From Rhodospirillaceae bacterium (lineage in GTDB: Bacteria; Pseudomonadota; Alphaproteobacteria; DSM-16000; Inquilinaceae): a DNA stretch of 64,000 nucleotides. The first letter of the stretch is position 1, and the number at the start of each line of letters is the position of its first letter. The position numbers and the translations under genes are program-made. Below the pieces are notes generated by a model. It was not told the DNA's origin, did not search any database, and saw only the letters and a program-made list of their open reading frames with translations. Of this stretch, positions 43,798 to 52,618 are shown one piece after another. The stretch spans positions 1 through 64,000 of the forward strand of contig JACKIG010000008.1 of assembly GCA_020638595.1 (NCBI GenBank), written 5' to 3'.

Positions 43798-43826
43798 TTG
43801 ACAGACCCAGGCGGAAGAGCGATTAT
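43798..43826 (+). promoter_or_regulatory. Sigma-70 promoter of the smo operon
   Basis: A perfect -35 TTGACA at 43798-43803 is separated by 17 bases from GATTAT at 43821-43826 (four of six to TATAAT). It lies about 55 bases before the smoE start codon and abuts the palindromic operator candidate, a standard arrangement for repression by a sugar regulator. Confidence 0.6.
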
Positions 43827-43827
43827 A

Positions 43828-43851
43828 TGCTCATGCAATGAGCAAATGCTC
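43828..43851. promoter_or_regulatory. Palindromic operator candidate for the SorC-type regulator
   Basis: The inverted repeat TGCTCAT-gca-ATGAGCA at 43828-43844 is perfect over 7 bp per arm. A further TGCTC half-site follows at 43847-43851. It directly follows the -10 element, so binding here would block transcription start. Linking it to the adjacent SorC-type regulator is inference. Confidence 0.55.
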
Positions 43852-43879
43852 GAAAACCAACAAATGGGGGGACATCGAC

Positions 43880-45190
43880 ATGGGTAAGCGCTTTACAGCA
43901 GCATTCGCATCCGCGCTGCTGGCCGGCACCGCGCTCGCTCAGGCGGAAACGATCACCATCGCCACCGTCAACAACGGCGACATGATCATCATGCAGGCGC
44001 TGTCGGGCGCGTTCGAAGCGGCCCACCCGGACATCACGCTGGATTGGGTGGTTCTCGAAGAAAACGTGCTGCGCCAGCGAGTGACCACCGACATCGCCAC
44101 CGGCAGCGGCCAGTTCGACGTCATGACCATCGGCACCTACGAGGTGCCCATCTGGGCGCAGCAGGACTGGCTGGTTCCGCTCGAAACCCTGCCGGCGGAC
44201 TACGACCTCGACGACGTGCTGGCGCCGGTGCGCGACGGCCTGTCCTACGACGGCACGCTCTATGCCCTGCCGTTCTATGCCGAAAGCACGATGCTGTACT
44301 ACCGCACCGACCTGTTCCAGGCGGCCGGCATCGAAGTCGTCGACCAGCCGACCTATGAGCAGGTCCGCGACTGGGCCGCGGCGGTACACGACCCGGCCAA
44401 CGACGTCTATGGCATCTGCCTGCGCGGCAAGCCCGGGTGGGGGGAGAACATGGCGTTCCTGTCCACCATGGTGAACACCTTCGGCGGGCAGTGGTTCGAC
44501 ATGGACTGGAACCCGACCATCGACTCCCCGGAATGGCGCGAGGCCATCGGCTTCTACGTCGATCTCCTGAATTCCTACGGTCCTCCGGGGGCGAGTTCCA
44601 ACGGCTTCAACGAGAACCTGGCGCTGTTTTCCACGGGCAAATGCGCCATGTGGATCGATGCCACCGTTGCCGCCGGCATGCTGTCCAACCCGGACCAGTC
44701 GCAGGTCGTCGATACGCTGGGGTTCACCGCCACGCCGATCGCCGTGACGCCCAAGGGCTCGCACTGGTTGTGGTCGTGGGCGCTGGCCATTCCGGCCTCC
44801 AGCGATGCGCAGGATGCAGCGCTGGAGTTCATCAGCTGGGCCACGTCCAAGGAGTATATCCAGCTGGTCGGTGCCGAACGCGGCTGGGTCTCCGTCCCGC
44901 CGGGCACCCGGGCCTCGACCTACGCCAATCCGGAGTATCAGGCGGCAGCCCCCTTCGCCCAGTTCGTTCTCGACGCGATCCAGACCACCGATCCCATCGA
45001 CAACACGCTGAACCCCTCGCCCTATACCGGCATCCAGTATGTCGGCATCCCGGGATTCCAGGCGATCGGGACGCAGGTCGGCCAGATGATCGCGGCGGCG
45101 CTGACGGGCCAGATGTCGCTGGACGAAGCCCTGGAATCCGCCCAGCGCAGCACCGAGCGGACGATGCGTCAGGCGGGTTATCTGCGCTGA
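43880..45190 (+). CDS. smoE: Sorbitol/mannitol ABC transporter substrate-binding protein
   Basis: A 436-residue periplasmic binding protein of the family 1 type. A Sec signal peptide covers residues 1-20 (KRFTAAFASALLAGTALAQA). The mature chain starts ETITIATVNNGDMIIMQALS and has the hinge features TLYALPFYAESTMLYYRTDL, FSTGKCAMWIDATVAAGML and KGSHWLWSWALAIPASSDA, all standard for SmoE/MtlE-like proteins. It captures sorbitol, mannitol or a related polyol for the SmoFGK importer. ATG 43880 has GGGGGA upstream; earlier in-frame starts lie beyond the operator. About 210 bases with a strong hairpin separate it from smoF, consistent with higher expression of the binding protein. Confidence 0.92.
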   Translation: MGKRFTAAFASALLAGTALAQAETITIATVNNGDMIIMQALSGAFEAAHPDITLDWVVLEENVLRQRVTTDIATGSGQFDVMTIGTYEVPIWAQQDWLVPLETLPADYDLDDVLAPVRDGLSYDGTLYALPFYAESTMLYYRTDLFQAAGIEVVDQPTYEQVRDWAAAVHDPANDVYGICLRGKPGWGENMAFLSTMVNTFGGQWFDMDWNPTIDSPEWREAIGFYVDLLNSYGPPGASSNGFNENLALFSTGKCAMWIDATVAAGMLSNPDQSQVVDTLGFTATPIAVTPKGSHWLWSWALAIPASSDAQDAALEFISWATSKEYIQLVGAERGWVSVPPGTRASTYANPEYQAAAPFAQFVLDAIQTTDPIDNTLNPSPYTGIQYVGIPGFQAIGTQVGQMIAAALTGQMSLDEALESAQRSTERTMRQAGYLR

Positions 45191-45193
45191 CGG

Positions 45194-45227
45194 GCCGGCC
45201 CCCGCCAGCCATGCGGGCGGGGTCGGC
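45194..45227 (+). terminator. Intercistronic hairpin after smoE
   Basis: A GC-rich stem GCCGGCCCCCGCC pairs with GGGCGGGGTCGGC (one mismatch, one bulge) around a short loop, starting 4 bases after the smoE stop. No U-tract follows, so it more likely stabilises the smoE message or attenuates read-through than terminates fully. Such hairpins are common after binding-protein genes. Confidence 0.5.
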
Positions 45228-45399
45228 GGCAAGGGCAGCCTGCCTCTGACCCCCCCGGGCTCTGGTGCAATACCTGGCCGCCTCGGCCTTCTGACGGAAC
45301 GCTGACCGGATATCGCCGCGTAGGTCCGCCTGTCGGACGCGACGCCACGCCCCCGCTGTCAGCCGCTTCCCGTCGACGGCCCGCGGTGCCGGAGGAACG

Positions 45400-46341
45400 A
45401 TGATGGCGATGACCAAATCCGCGAATGGTACCGCACAGCGGCGGATACGCTATTCGGCCGCGGCAAGACGAAAGGGCAGCCGGCGCCAGGTCAACACCCT
45501 GCCGTTGGTCAGCCCTTCCGTGATCGTCCTGTTCTTGTGGATGATCGTGCCGCTGGGGATGACGATCTACTTCTCGCTCATCCGCTACAACCTGCAGAAC
45601 CCGTTCCTGACGGGATTTGCCGGCATCGAGAACTACGAATACCTTCTGACCGATCCGGCGCTGTGGACGGCGATGTGGAACACCCTGATCCTGGTGGGAT
45701 CGGTCCTGGTGATCACCGTCGTTTGCGGCACGCTGCTGGCGGTGCTGTTCGATGCCGAATTCTACGGACGGGGCATCGCCAGGCTGCTGGTGATCGCGCC
45801 CTTCTTCGTCATGCCCACCGTCAGCGCCCTGGTCTGGAAGAACCTGCTGATGCACCCGATCAACGGCGTGTTCAGCTCTCTCTTGCGCGGCATCGGCCTG
45901 GAGCCGATCGACTGGTTCGCCGACGCGCCCCTGCTGTCCATCATCATCATCGTGTCGTGGCAATGGATCCCATTCGCCTTCCTGATCCTGCTGACGGCAA
46001 TCCAATCGCTGGACAACGAGCAGAAGGAAGCCGCCCGCATGGACGGCGCCGGGCCGGTGTCGATGTTCTTCTTCATCATCCTGCCGCATCTCAGCCGCGC
46101 GCTGAGCGTGGTGATCATGATCGAGATGATCTTCCTCTTGACCATCTTCGCGGAGATCTTCGTGACCACCGCCGGCGGACCCGGCCTGGCGACGACCAAT
46201 CTGCCGTTCCTCATCTACGCCCGGGCGCTGCTCGACTCCGATGTCGGCGGTGCGTCGGCAGGCGGGATCATCGCGGTCGTGCTCGCCAACATCGTCGCCA
46301 TCTTCCTGGTGCGCGCCGTCGCCCGCAATTTGGACCAGTGA
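45400..46341 (+). CDS. smoF: Sorbitol/mannitol ABC transporter permease
   Basis: A 313-residue MalF/UgpA-type inner-membrane permease. The N-terminal 30 residues are basic and cytoplasmic. Six helices follow, starting LVSPSVIVLFLWMIVPLGMT, then TLILVGSVLVITVVCGTLLA and LLVIAPFFVMPTVSALVWK. The EAA loop is EQKEAARMDGAGPVSMFFFI, the docking site for the ATPase. GGAGGAACG precedes ATG 45400; ATG 45403 and 45409 are in-frame alternatives. It forms the translocation pore together with SmoG encoded 7 bases downstream. Confidence 0.92.
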   Translation: MMAMTKSANGTAQRRIRYSAAARRKGSRRQVNTLPLVSPSVIVLFLWMIVPLGMTIYFSLIRYNLQNPFLTGFAGIENYEYLLTDPALWTAMWNTLILVGSVLVITVVCGTLLAVLFDAEFYGRGIARLLVIAPFFVMPTVSALVWKNLLMHPINGVFSSLLRGIGLEPIDWFADAPLLSIIIIVSWQWIPFAFLILLTAIQSLDNEQKEAARMDGAGPVSMFFFIILPHLSRALSVVIMIEMIFLLTIFAEIFVTTAGGPGLATTNLPFLIYARALLDSDVGGASAGGIIAVVLANIVAIFLVRAVARNLDQ

Positions 46342-46348
46342 GGGCGTC

Positions 46349-47170
46349 ATGACAAAGCAACACCAAGACAAATTGATGATCACCGGGCTCGCCTGGTTCG
46401 TTGCGGTGGTCATCTTCTTCCCGTTGTTCTGGATGCTTCTGACCGGTTTCAAGACCGAGACGGAAGCCGTCACAACGCCGCCCAGCCTGTTCTTCGCGCC
46501 GACGCTGGAGAATTATGAAGAAGTCATGCGGCGTGCGGACTACTTCAAGTTCGCCTGGAACAGCATCTTCATCTCCGGCGTGGCGACGCTCGTGTCCCTG
46601 ATGCTGGCGGTGCCGGCGGCCTATGCGATGGCGTTCTTCCCGACCAAGCGGACCAAGTCGACCCTGCTGTGGATGCTGTCGACGAAGATGCTGCCGCCGG
46701 TCGGCGTGCTGATGCCCATCTTCCTGCTGTTCCGGGACATGGGGCTGCAGGACACGCAGATCGGCCTGATCATCGTCTATGCGCTGATGAACCTGCCGAT
46801 CGTGGTCTGGATGCTCTACACCTTCTTCAAGGAGGTCCCGCGCGAGATCCTGGAGGCCGGGCGGATGGACGGCGCCCTGCCGAAGGACGAGCTCTATCAC
46901 CTGCTTGTCCCGCTCTCGCTGCCCGGCATCGCGTCGACGGCGCTGTTGTCGATCATCCTGTGCTGGAACGAGGCGTTCTGGAGCCTGTTCCTGACCACGT
47001 CGGATGCCACCCCGCTGACGGCCTTCATCGCCTCCTTCTCCAGCCCGCAGGGCCTGTTCTGGGCGAAGCTGTCGGCTGCATCGACGATGGCGATCGCACC
47101 GATCCTGGTCTTCGGATGGATGAGCCAGAAGCAGCTTGTCCGCGGCCTCACCTTCGGCGCCGTCAAATAG
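46349..47170 (+). CDS. smoG: Sorbitol/mannitol ABC transporter permease
   Basis: A 273-residue MalG-type permease with six predicted helices (LAWFVAVVIFFPLFWMLLTG, SIFISGVATLVSLMLAVPAA, TQIGLIIVYALMNLPIVVWM). The EAA loop reads VPREILEAGRMDGALPKDEL. The sequence LWMLSTKMLPPVGVLMPIFL is typical of the SmoG/MtlG group. It starts at ATG 46349, 7 bases after smoF, and is followed after 22 bases by the ATPase gene smoK. Confidence 0.92.
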   Translation: MTKQHQDKLMITGLAWFVAVVIFFPLFWMLLTGFKTETEAVTTPPSLFFAPTLENYEEVMRRADYFKFAWNSIFISGVATLVSLMLAVPAAYAMAFFPTKRTKSTLLWMLSTKMLPPVGVLMPIFLLFRDMGLQDTQIGLIIVYALMNLPIVVWMLYTFFKEVPREILEAGRMDGALPKDELYHLLVPLSLPGIASTALLSIILCWNEAFWSLFLTTSDATPLTAFIASFSSPQGLFWAKLSAASTMAIAPILVFGWMSQKQLVRGLTFGAVK

Positions 47171-47192
47171 GCCCGATCAAGGAGATCTCGTC

Positions 47193-48323
<1,131 letters not shown>

Positions 48324-48434
48324 CCTGGGGCTTGGCGTCGGCCTCGCAGGCGGTGACGGCCGTCGCGGGGACCGGCACCGCCGGGAACGGCGGCCAGGTC
48401 CCCGCCGGACCCGCACCTTACGGGAGTTGGGCAG

Positions 48435-49205
48435 ATGAAGCTGAAGGACAAGGTGGCAATCGTCACCGGCGGCGCCCGCGGCATCGGACGCGCCATTGCC
48501 GAGCGCTACAGCGCCGAAGGGGCGAAGGTCGTCGTCGCCGACCTGCTGCTGGACGAGGCGGATGCCACGGCCCGGGCGCTGGGCGGCAGCGCCCTGGCGC
48601 TGCAACTGGACGTGACGCAGCAGCCGTCGATCGACGCCATGGTGACGCGCGTCGTCGGCCACTGGGGCGGCATCGACATCCTGGTCAACAACGCCGCGGT
48701 CTTCGACATGGGGCCGCTGCTGGAGATCACCTCCGCGTCCTACGACAAGGTCTTCGCCGTCAACGTCAAGGGCCTGCTGTTCAGCCTTCAGGCGGTGGCG
48801 CGCCAGATGGTCAAGCAGGGCCGCGGCGGCAAGATCATCAACCTCTCCTCCCAGGCCGGCCGGCGGGGCGAGCCGCTGGTCGCCGTCTACTGCGCCAGCA
48901 AGGCGGCGGTGATCAGCCTCACCCAGTCGGCCGGTCTTTCTTTGATTGCCCACCGCATCAACGTCAACGGCATCTCGCCCGGTGTCGTCGATACGCCGAT
49001 GTGGGACGAGGTCGATGCCCTGTTCGCCAGGTACGAAGGCCGGCCGCCGGGCGAGAAGAAGCGGCTTGTCGGCGAAGCGGTGCCCTATGGCCGCATGGGA
49101 CTGCCGGAAGACCATGCCGGTGCGGCGGTCTTCCTTGCGTCGTCCGACAGCGACTATGTCGTCGCCCAGACGCTGAACGTCGACGGCGGCAACTGGATGA
49201 GTTGA
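48435..49205 (+). CDS. smoS: Sorbitol dehydrogenase, short-chain dehydrogenase/reductase
   Basis: A 256-residue NAD-dependent SDR that would oxidise sorbitol to fructose (or galactitol to tagatose). The cofactor motif is TGGARGIGRAIAERY (TGxxxGIG), with Asp in VVVADLL selecting NAD. NNAAVFDMGPL, the catalytic Ser in INLSSQAGRRGE and the YCASK pair (Tyr and Lys) are intact, and SPGVVDTPMWDEVDALF is a typical SmoS sequence. It lies 111 bases after smoK, on the same strand, in the usual smo gene order. GGGAG precedes the ATG. Confidence 0.92.
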   Translation: MKLKDKVAIVTGGARGIGRAIAERYSAEGAKVVVADLLLDEADATARALGGSALALQLDVTQQPSIDAMVTRVVGHWGGIDILVNNAAVFDMGPLLEITSASYDKVFAVNVKGLLFSLQAVARQMVKQGRGGKIINLSSQAGRRGEPLVAVYCASKAAVISLTQSAGLSLIAHRINVNGISPGVVDTPMWDEVDALFARYEGRPPGEKKRLVGEAVPYGRMGLPEDHAGAAVFLASSDSDYVVAQTLNVDGGNWMS

Positions 49206-49248
49206 GCGGCCGCGGCGACAAAGCCCCGCGGCGCGAAGGAGGCGGAAG

Positions 49249-49962
49249 GTGACGACCGCATTCGACCTTGTCCTGTTCGACTGCGACGGCGTGCTGGTCG
49301 ACAGCGAGGCGATCAGCGCGCGTTGCGTCGCGGAAGCCCTGCGACAGGCCGGCTACGACATCGACGAGGCCGGCGTGCATGCCCGGTTCATGGGGATCAG
49401 CAACCCGACCATGTGCGCCATCATCGAAGGCGAGATGGGCCGCCCGCTGCCGGCCGGCTTCCTGGAGGCCCTGCGCGCCCGGCTGATCAGTGCCGCCGAG
49501 GACGAGCTGCGGCCGGTCGAGGGAGTGCGCGAGGTGGTGGACCACCTCGCCATCCCCTGCTGCGTCGCCTCCAGCAGCAATCCCGACCGTGTCCGCCGCT
49601 ATCTGGAACTCACCCATCTGGATCACCGTCTGGGCCGCCACATCTTCAGCGCGACCATGGTCGCGCAGGGCAAACCGGCGCCGGACCTGTTCCTGCATGC
49701 CGCCAAGGCGATGGGGGCGCGGCCGGACCGCTCGGTCGTCATCGAAGACAGCATTGCGGGCGTGCGGGCCGGCAAGGCCGCCGGCATGACCGTGTTCGGC
49801 TTCACCGGCGCCGGCCATGTGGACGGCGCCGTGCATGGCCCCAGGCTGCTGGCCGCGGGTGCCGACCTGGTCTTCGACGCCATGGCCGCGCTGCCGGACC
49901 TTCTGGCGCGGCCCCTGCCCGCGCACGGCCACCCCCCGCAGAACCCTCCGGAGTCGAGGTGA
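49249..49962 (+). CDS. HAD-family sugar phosphatase
   Basis: A 237-residue HAD subfamily I hydrolase. Motif I is LFDCDGVLVDSE, motif II is CCVASSSNP, the motif III Lys is in AQGKPAPDLF and motif IV is VVIEDSIAGVRAGKAAGMTV. A helical cap sits after motif I (AGVHARFMGISNPTMCAIIE). Members next to polyol operons are thought to remove phosphate from sugar or polyol phosphates, perhaps detoxifying a by-product (inference). Start GTG 49249 is preceded by GAAGGAGGCGGAAG, a strong ribosome-binding site. It ends 4 bases before the fructokinase gene. The last 30 residues are Pro-rich and outside the fold. Confidence 0.87.
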   Translation: MTTAFDLVLFDCDGVLVDSEAISARCVAEALRQAGYDIDEAGVHARFMGISNPTMCAIIEGEMGRPLPAGFLEALRARLISAAEDELRPVEGVREVVDHLAIPCCVASSSNPDRVRRYLELTHLDHRLGRHIFSATMVAQGKPAPDLFLHAAKAMGARPDRSVVIEDSIAGVRAGKAAGMTVFGFTGAGHVDGAVHGPRLLAAGADLVFDAMAALPDLLARPLPAHGHPPQNPPESR

Positions 49963-49966
49963 CGCC

Positions 49967-50953
49967 ATGACCGACGCCGTATGCCTTGGCGAACTGCTGA
50001 TCGATTTCGTCCCGACGGTGACGGGAACCAGCCTGGTCGATGCCCCGGCGTTCAAGAAGGCCCCGGGGGGCGCACCGGCGAACGTGGCGGTCGGGCTGGC
50101 GCGCCTGGGCGCGTCGGCCGCCTTCATGGGCAAGGTCGGCGACGACCCCTTCGGCCATTTCCTGGCCGATACCCTGGCCGCGGCCGGGGTCGACGTCGCG
50201 CCGCTGGTGTTCACCGGCAAGGCCCGTACCGCCCTGGCCTTCGTCTCGCTGCGTGCCGACGGCGAACGCGAGTTCATGTTCTACCGCCATCCCAGCGCCG
50301 ACATGCTGTTTGCCCCCGAAGACGTGGATGTCGACCTGATCGCCCGGGCCAGGCTTCTGCATTTCGGGTCGATCAGCCTGATCGACGAACCGTGCCGGGG
50401 TGCCACCCTGCATGCCGTCCGGGAAGCCCGCGCGGCGGGGCTGCTGATTTCCTATGACCCGAACCTGCGCCTTGCGCTGTGGCGCGACAGCGATGCGGCC
50501 AGGGCGGGAATGATGCTGGGCTGGCCCAACGCCGACGTCATCAAGGTCAGCGAGGACGAACTGGACTTCCTGACCGGCGAGGCTGACCCGGTCCGTGCGG
50601 CGCGAAGCCTGTGGCATGACCGCCTGAGGCTGCTGGTGGTGACGCGGGGACGCGACGGCTGCCTGTACCTGACGCGGCAGTTCGCTGGCGACCTGCCCGG
50701 CTTCGCTGTCGAGGCCGTCGATGCCACCGGGGCCGGCGACGCGTTCGTGGCCGGCCTGCTGGCCGGGCTGCTGGCCGACCCGACCGTCAGCGAGGACGAG
50801 GCACGCCTGCGAGAGCTTTGCCGCTTCGCCAATGCCGCCGGCGCCCTGGCAACGACCGGGCGGGGTGCGATCCCCGCCCTTCCCGATCGTGCGCGCGTAT
50901 TGGATTTCTTGGACCAGCAGGCCCCACACCGTTCAGCGCCGGCTGCGCTGTGA
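49967..50953 (+). CDS. PfkB-family carbohydrate kinase, probable fructokinase
   Basis: A 328-residue ribokinase-fold kinase. The N-terminal PfkB signature reads KAPGGAPANVAVGLARLGAS with GKVGDDPFGHFLADTL. The second signature is DATGAGDAFVAGLLAGLL, with the catalytic Asp of GAGD. The sequence LISYDPNLRLALW and VKVSEDELDFLTG are typical of fructokinases. Fructose from mannitol or sorbitol oxidation would be phosphorylated to fructose-6-phosphate. It starts 4 bases after the HAD gene and lies 25 bases before mtlK, so these three genes form one coupled segment. Confidence 0.9.
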   Translation: MTDAVCLGELLIDFVPTVTGTSLVDAPAFKKAPGGAPANVAVGLARLGASAAFMGKVGDDPFGHFLADTLAAAGVDVAPLVFTGKARTALAFVSLRADGEREFMFYRHPSADMLFAPEDVDVDLIARARLLHFGSISLIDEPCRGATLHAVREARAAGLLISYDPNLRLALWRDSDAARAGMMLGWPNADVIKVSEDELDFLTGEADPVRAARSLWHDRLRLLVVTRGRDGCLYLTRQFAGDLPGFAVEAVDATGAGDAFVAGLLAGLLADPTVSEDEARLRELCRFANAAGALATTGRGAIPALPDRARVLDFLDQQAPHRSAPAAL

Positions 50954-50978
50954 AGGCCCCGGACGGGGAGGCAGGACA

Positions 50979-52475
50979 ATGAAGACCATGACGACAGCGA
51001 CGCCGCCCATGAAGCTCGACAATGCCGCACTGGGACGCCTGCCCCCCGCCGTCAGGGGGCCGGCCTATGACCGCCGGACCACGACCGAAGGCATCCTGCA
51101 TATCGGCGTCGGCGGCTTTCACCGCGCCCACCAGGCCGTCTATGTCGACGATGCCATCGCCGCGACGGGCGACGGCCGATGGGCGATCTGCGGTGTCGGG
51201 CTGCTGGCGCACGACAGCCGCATGCGCGACGCCCTTGTTCCGCAGGATTGCCTGTATGCCATGATCGAACGCGGCCCGGGGGCGGACCCGCAGGCGCGCG
51301 TCGTCGGCTCGCTGACCGGGTTCCTGTTTGCCCCCGGCAACGCCGAAGCCGTGCTTGAGAAGATGGCGTCAGCGGACACGCACATCGTCTCGCTGACCAT
51401 CACCGAAGGGGGATACTACCTGGATCCGAAGACCGGCGGCCCTAGGCTGGACCATCCCGATATCGTCCGTGACCTGCAGGCCCCGACGCAGCCGTCGACC
51501 GCCTTCGGCTATCTTGCGGAGGCCCTGGATCGCCGCCGCCGGCAAGGCCTGAAACCGTTCACCGTCCTGTCGTGCGACAACGTCCAGGGCAACGGCGACG
51601 TCACCCGCCGGCTGCTGCTGGCGGTGGCCGGGCATCGCGATGCGCAGCTCAGGGACTGGATTGCACAGAACGGCGCCTTTCCCAACAGCATGGTCGACCG
51701 GATCACCCCGGCAACCACCGATGCCGACCGGGAAGCGGTGCGGGACACCTTCGGCATCGACGATGCCTGGCCCGTCGTTACCGAACCCTTCCGGCAATGG
51801 GTCGTCGAAGACCGGTTCTGCGACGGCCGGCCGCCATGGGACGGCGTCGGCGTGCAGATGACGGCCGATGTGCGCCCGTACGAGATGATGAAGATCCGGC
51901 TGCTCAACGCCAGCCATTCGGCGATGGGGTATCTCGGGCTTCTCTCAGGGTTCGCCCATATCCACGAGATCATGGCCGACCCGCTGTTCCGCCGCTTCGT
52001 CATCGAGTTCATGAACGAGGAGGTGACGCCGATCCTGGAGGAGGTACCGGGCATCGACCTGGGCGCGTACAAGGCGGCATTGGTGGACCGGTTCTCCAAC
52101 CCGGCGATCAAGGATCAGGTCCTGCGCATCTGCATGGACGGATCGTCGAAGATCCCGAAATTCGTCCTGCCCACTCTCAGCGAGCAGCTCAGCCGCGGCG
52201 GCCCCACCAAGCGGCTGAGCCTGGTCATCGCCAGCTGGTGCCGTGCCATGGCCGGAACCGACGACCAGGGTGCGCCGATCGCCGTTGCCGATCCGATGGC
52301 CGCCCAGTTGTCCGAACGGGCGCGAGCGTCGGGGCGGGACCCGCGGGCCTTTCTCGCCGTCAGGGAGGTGTTCGGGGAGGACCTGCCGCAATCCGCGGTC
52401 TTCGTTGACCAGGTCCGCGATGCGCTGGAAAGCCTCCACGACCTCGGTGCCAGAAAGACGCTCGCCAAGTATTAG
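50979..52475 (+). CDS. mtlK: Mannitol 2-dehydrogenase (polyol long-chain dehydrogenase)
   Basis: A 498-residue long-chain dehydrogenase oxidising D-mannitol to D-fructose with NAD. The N-terminal Rossmann part has ILHIGVGGFHRAHQAVYVDD, WAICGVGLLAHD and SLTITEGGYYL. The catalytic C-terminal domain has VLSCDNVQGNGDVTRRLLLA, PNSMVDRITPATT and the active-site region EMMKIRLLNASHSAMGYLG (Lys and the N-x-x-H pair). Length and motifs match MtlK/UxuB-family mannitol dehydrogenases. GGGGAGG precedes ATG 50979. It is the last gene of the operon; the double-hairpin repeat starts right at its stop codon. Confidence 0.94.
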   Translation: MKTMTTATPPMKLDNAALGRLPPAVRGPAYDRRTTTEGILHIGVGGFHRAHQAVYVDDAIAATGDGRWAICGVGLLAHDSRMRDALVPQDCLYAMIERGPGADPQARVVGSLTGFLFAPGNAEAVLEKMASADTHIVSLTITEGGYYLDPKTGGPRLDHPDIVRDLQAPTQPSTAFGYLAEALDRRRRQGLKPFTVLSCDNVQGNGDVTRRLLLAVAGHRDAQLRDWIAQNGAFPNSMVDRITPATTDADREAVRDTFGIDDAWPVVTEPFRQWVVEDRFCDGRPPWDGVGVQMTADVRPYEMMKIRLLNASHSAMGYLGLLSGFAHIHEIMADPLFRRFVIEFMNEEVTPILEEVPGIDLGAYKAALVDRFSNPAIKDQVLRICMDGSSKIPKFVLPTLSEQLSRGGPTKRLSLVIASWCRAMAGTDDQGAPIAVADPMAAQLSERARASGRDPRAFLAVREVFGEDLPQSAVFVDQVRDALESLHDLGARKTLAKY

Positions 52476-52585
52476 AGCAAGATGACATCAGGCTGAATCG
52501 GCCTGATGTCTGAATCTTGCTCTCATTCATATAGCTAGAGCCTGATGCGAAGATGTCGATCCGACATCTTCGCATCAGGCTCTAG
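52476..52585. repeat. Double-hairpin intergenic repeat, copy 2 (intact)
   Basis: Hairpin 1: outer arms AGCAAGAT/ATCTTGCT, inner arms GACATCAGGC/GCCTGATGTC, loop TGAATCG at 52494-52500. Hairpin 2 at 52535-52585 is a perfect 24-bp inverted repeat with a three-base ATC loop, beginning CTAGAGCCTGATGCG. The unit lies between the converging ends of mtlK and xylB, so it may act as a bidirectional terminator. Copy 1 at 15894-16006 is nearly identical except for the left arm of hairpin 2. Confidence 0.9.
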
Positions 52586-52618
52586 GACGAAACGGCCCCC
52601 GGCTGGACCGCCGCGGCC

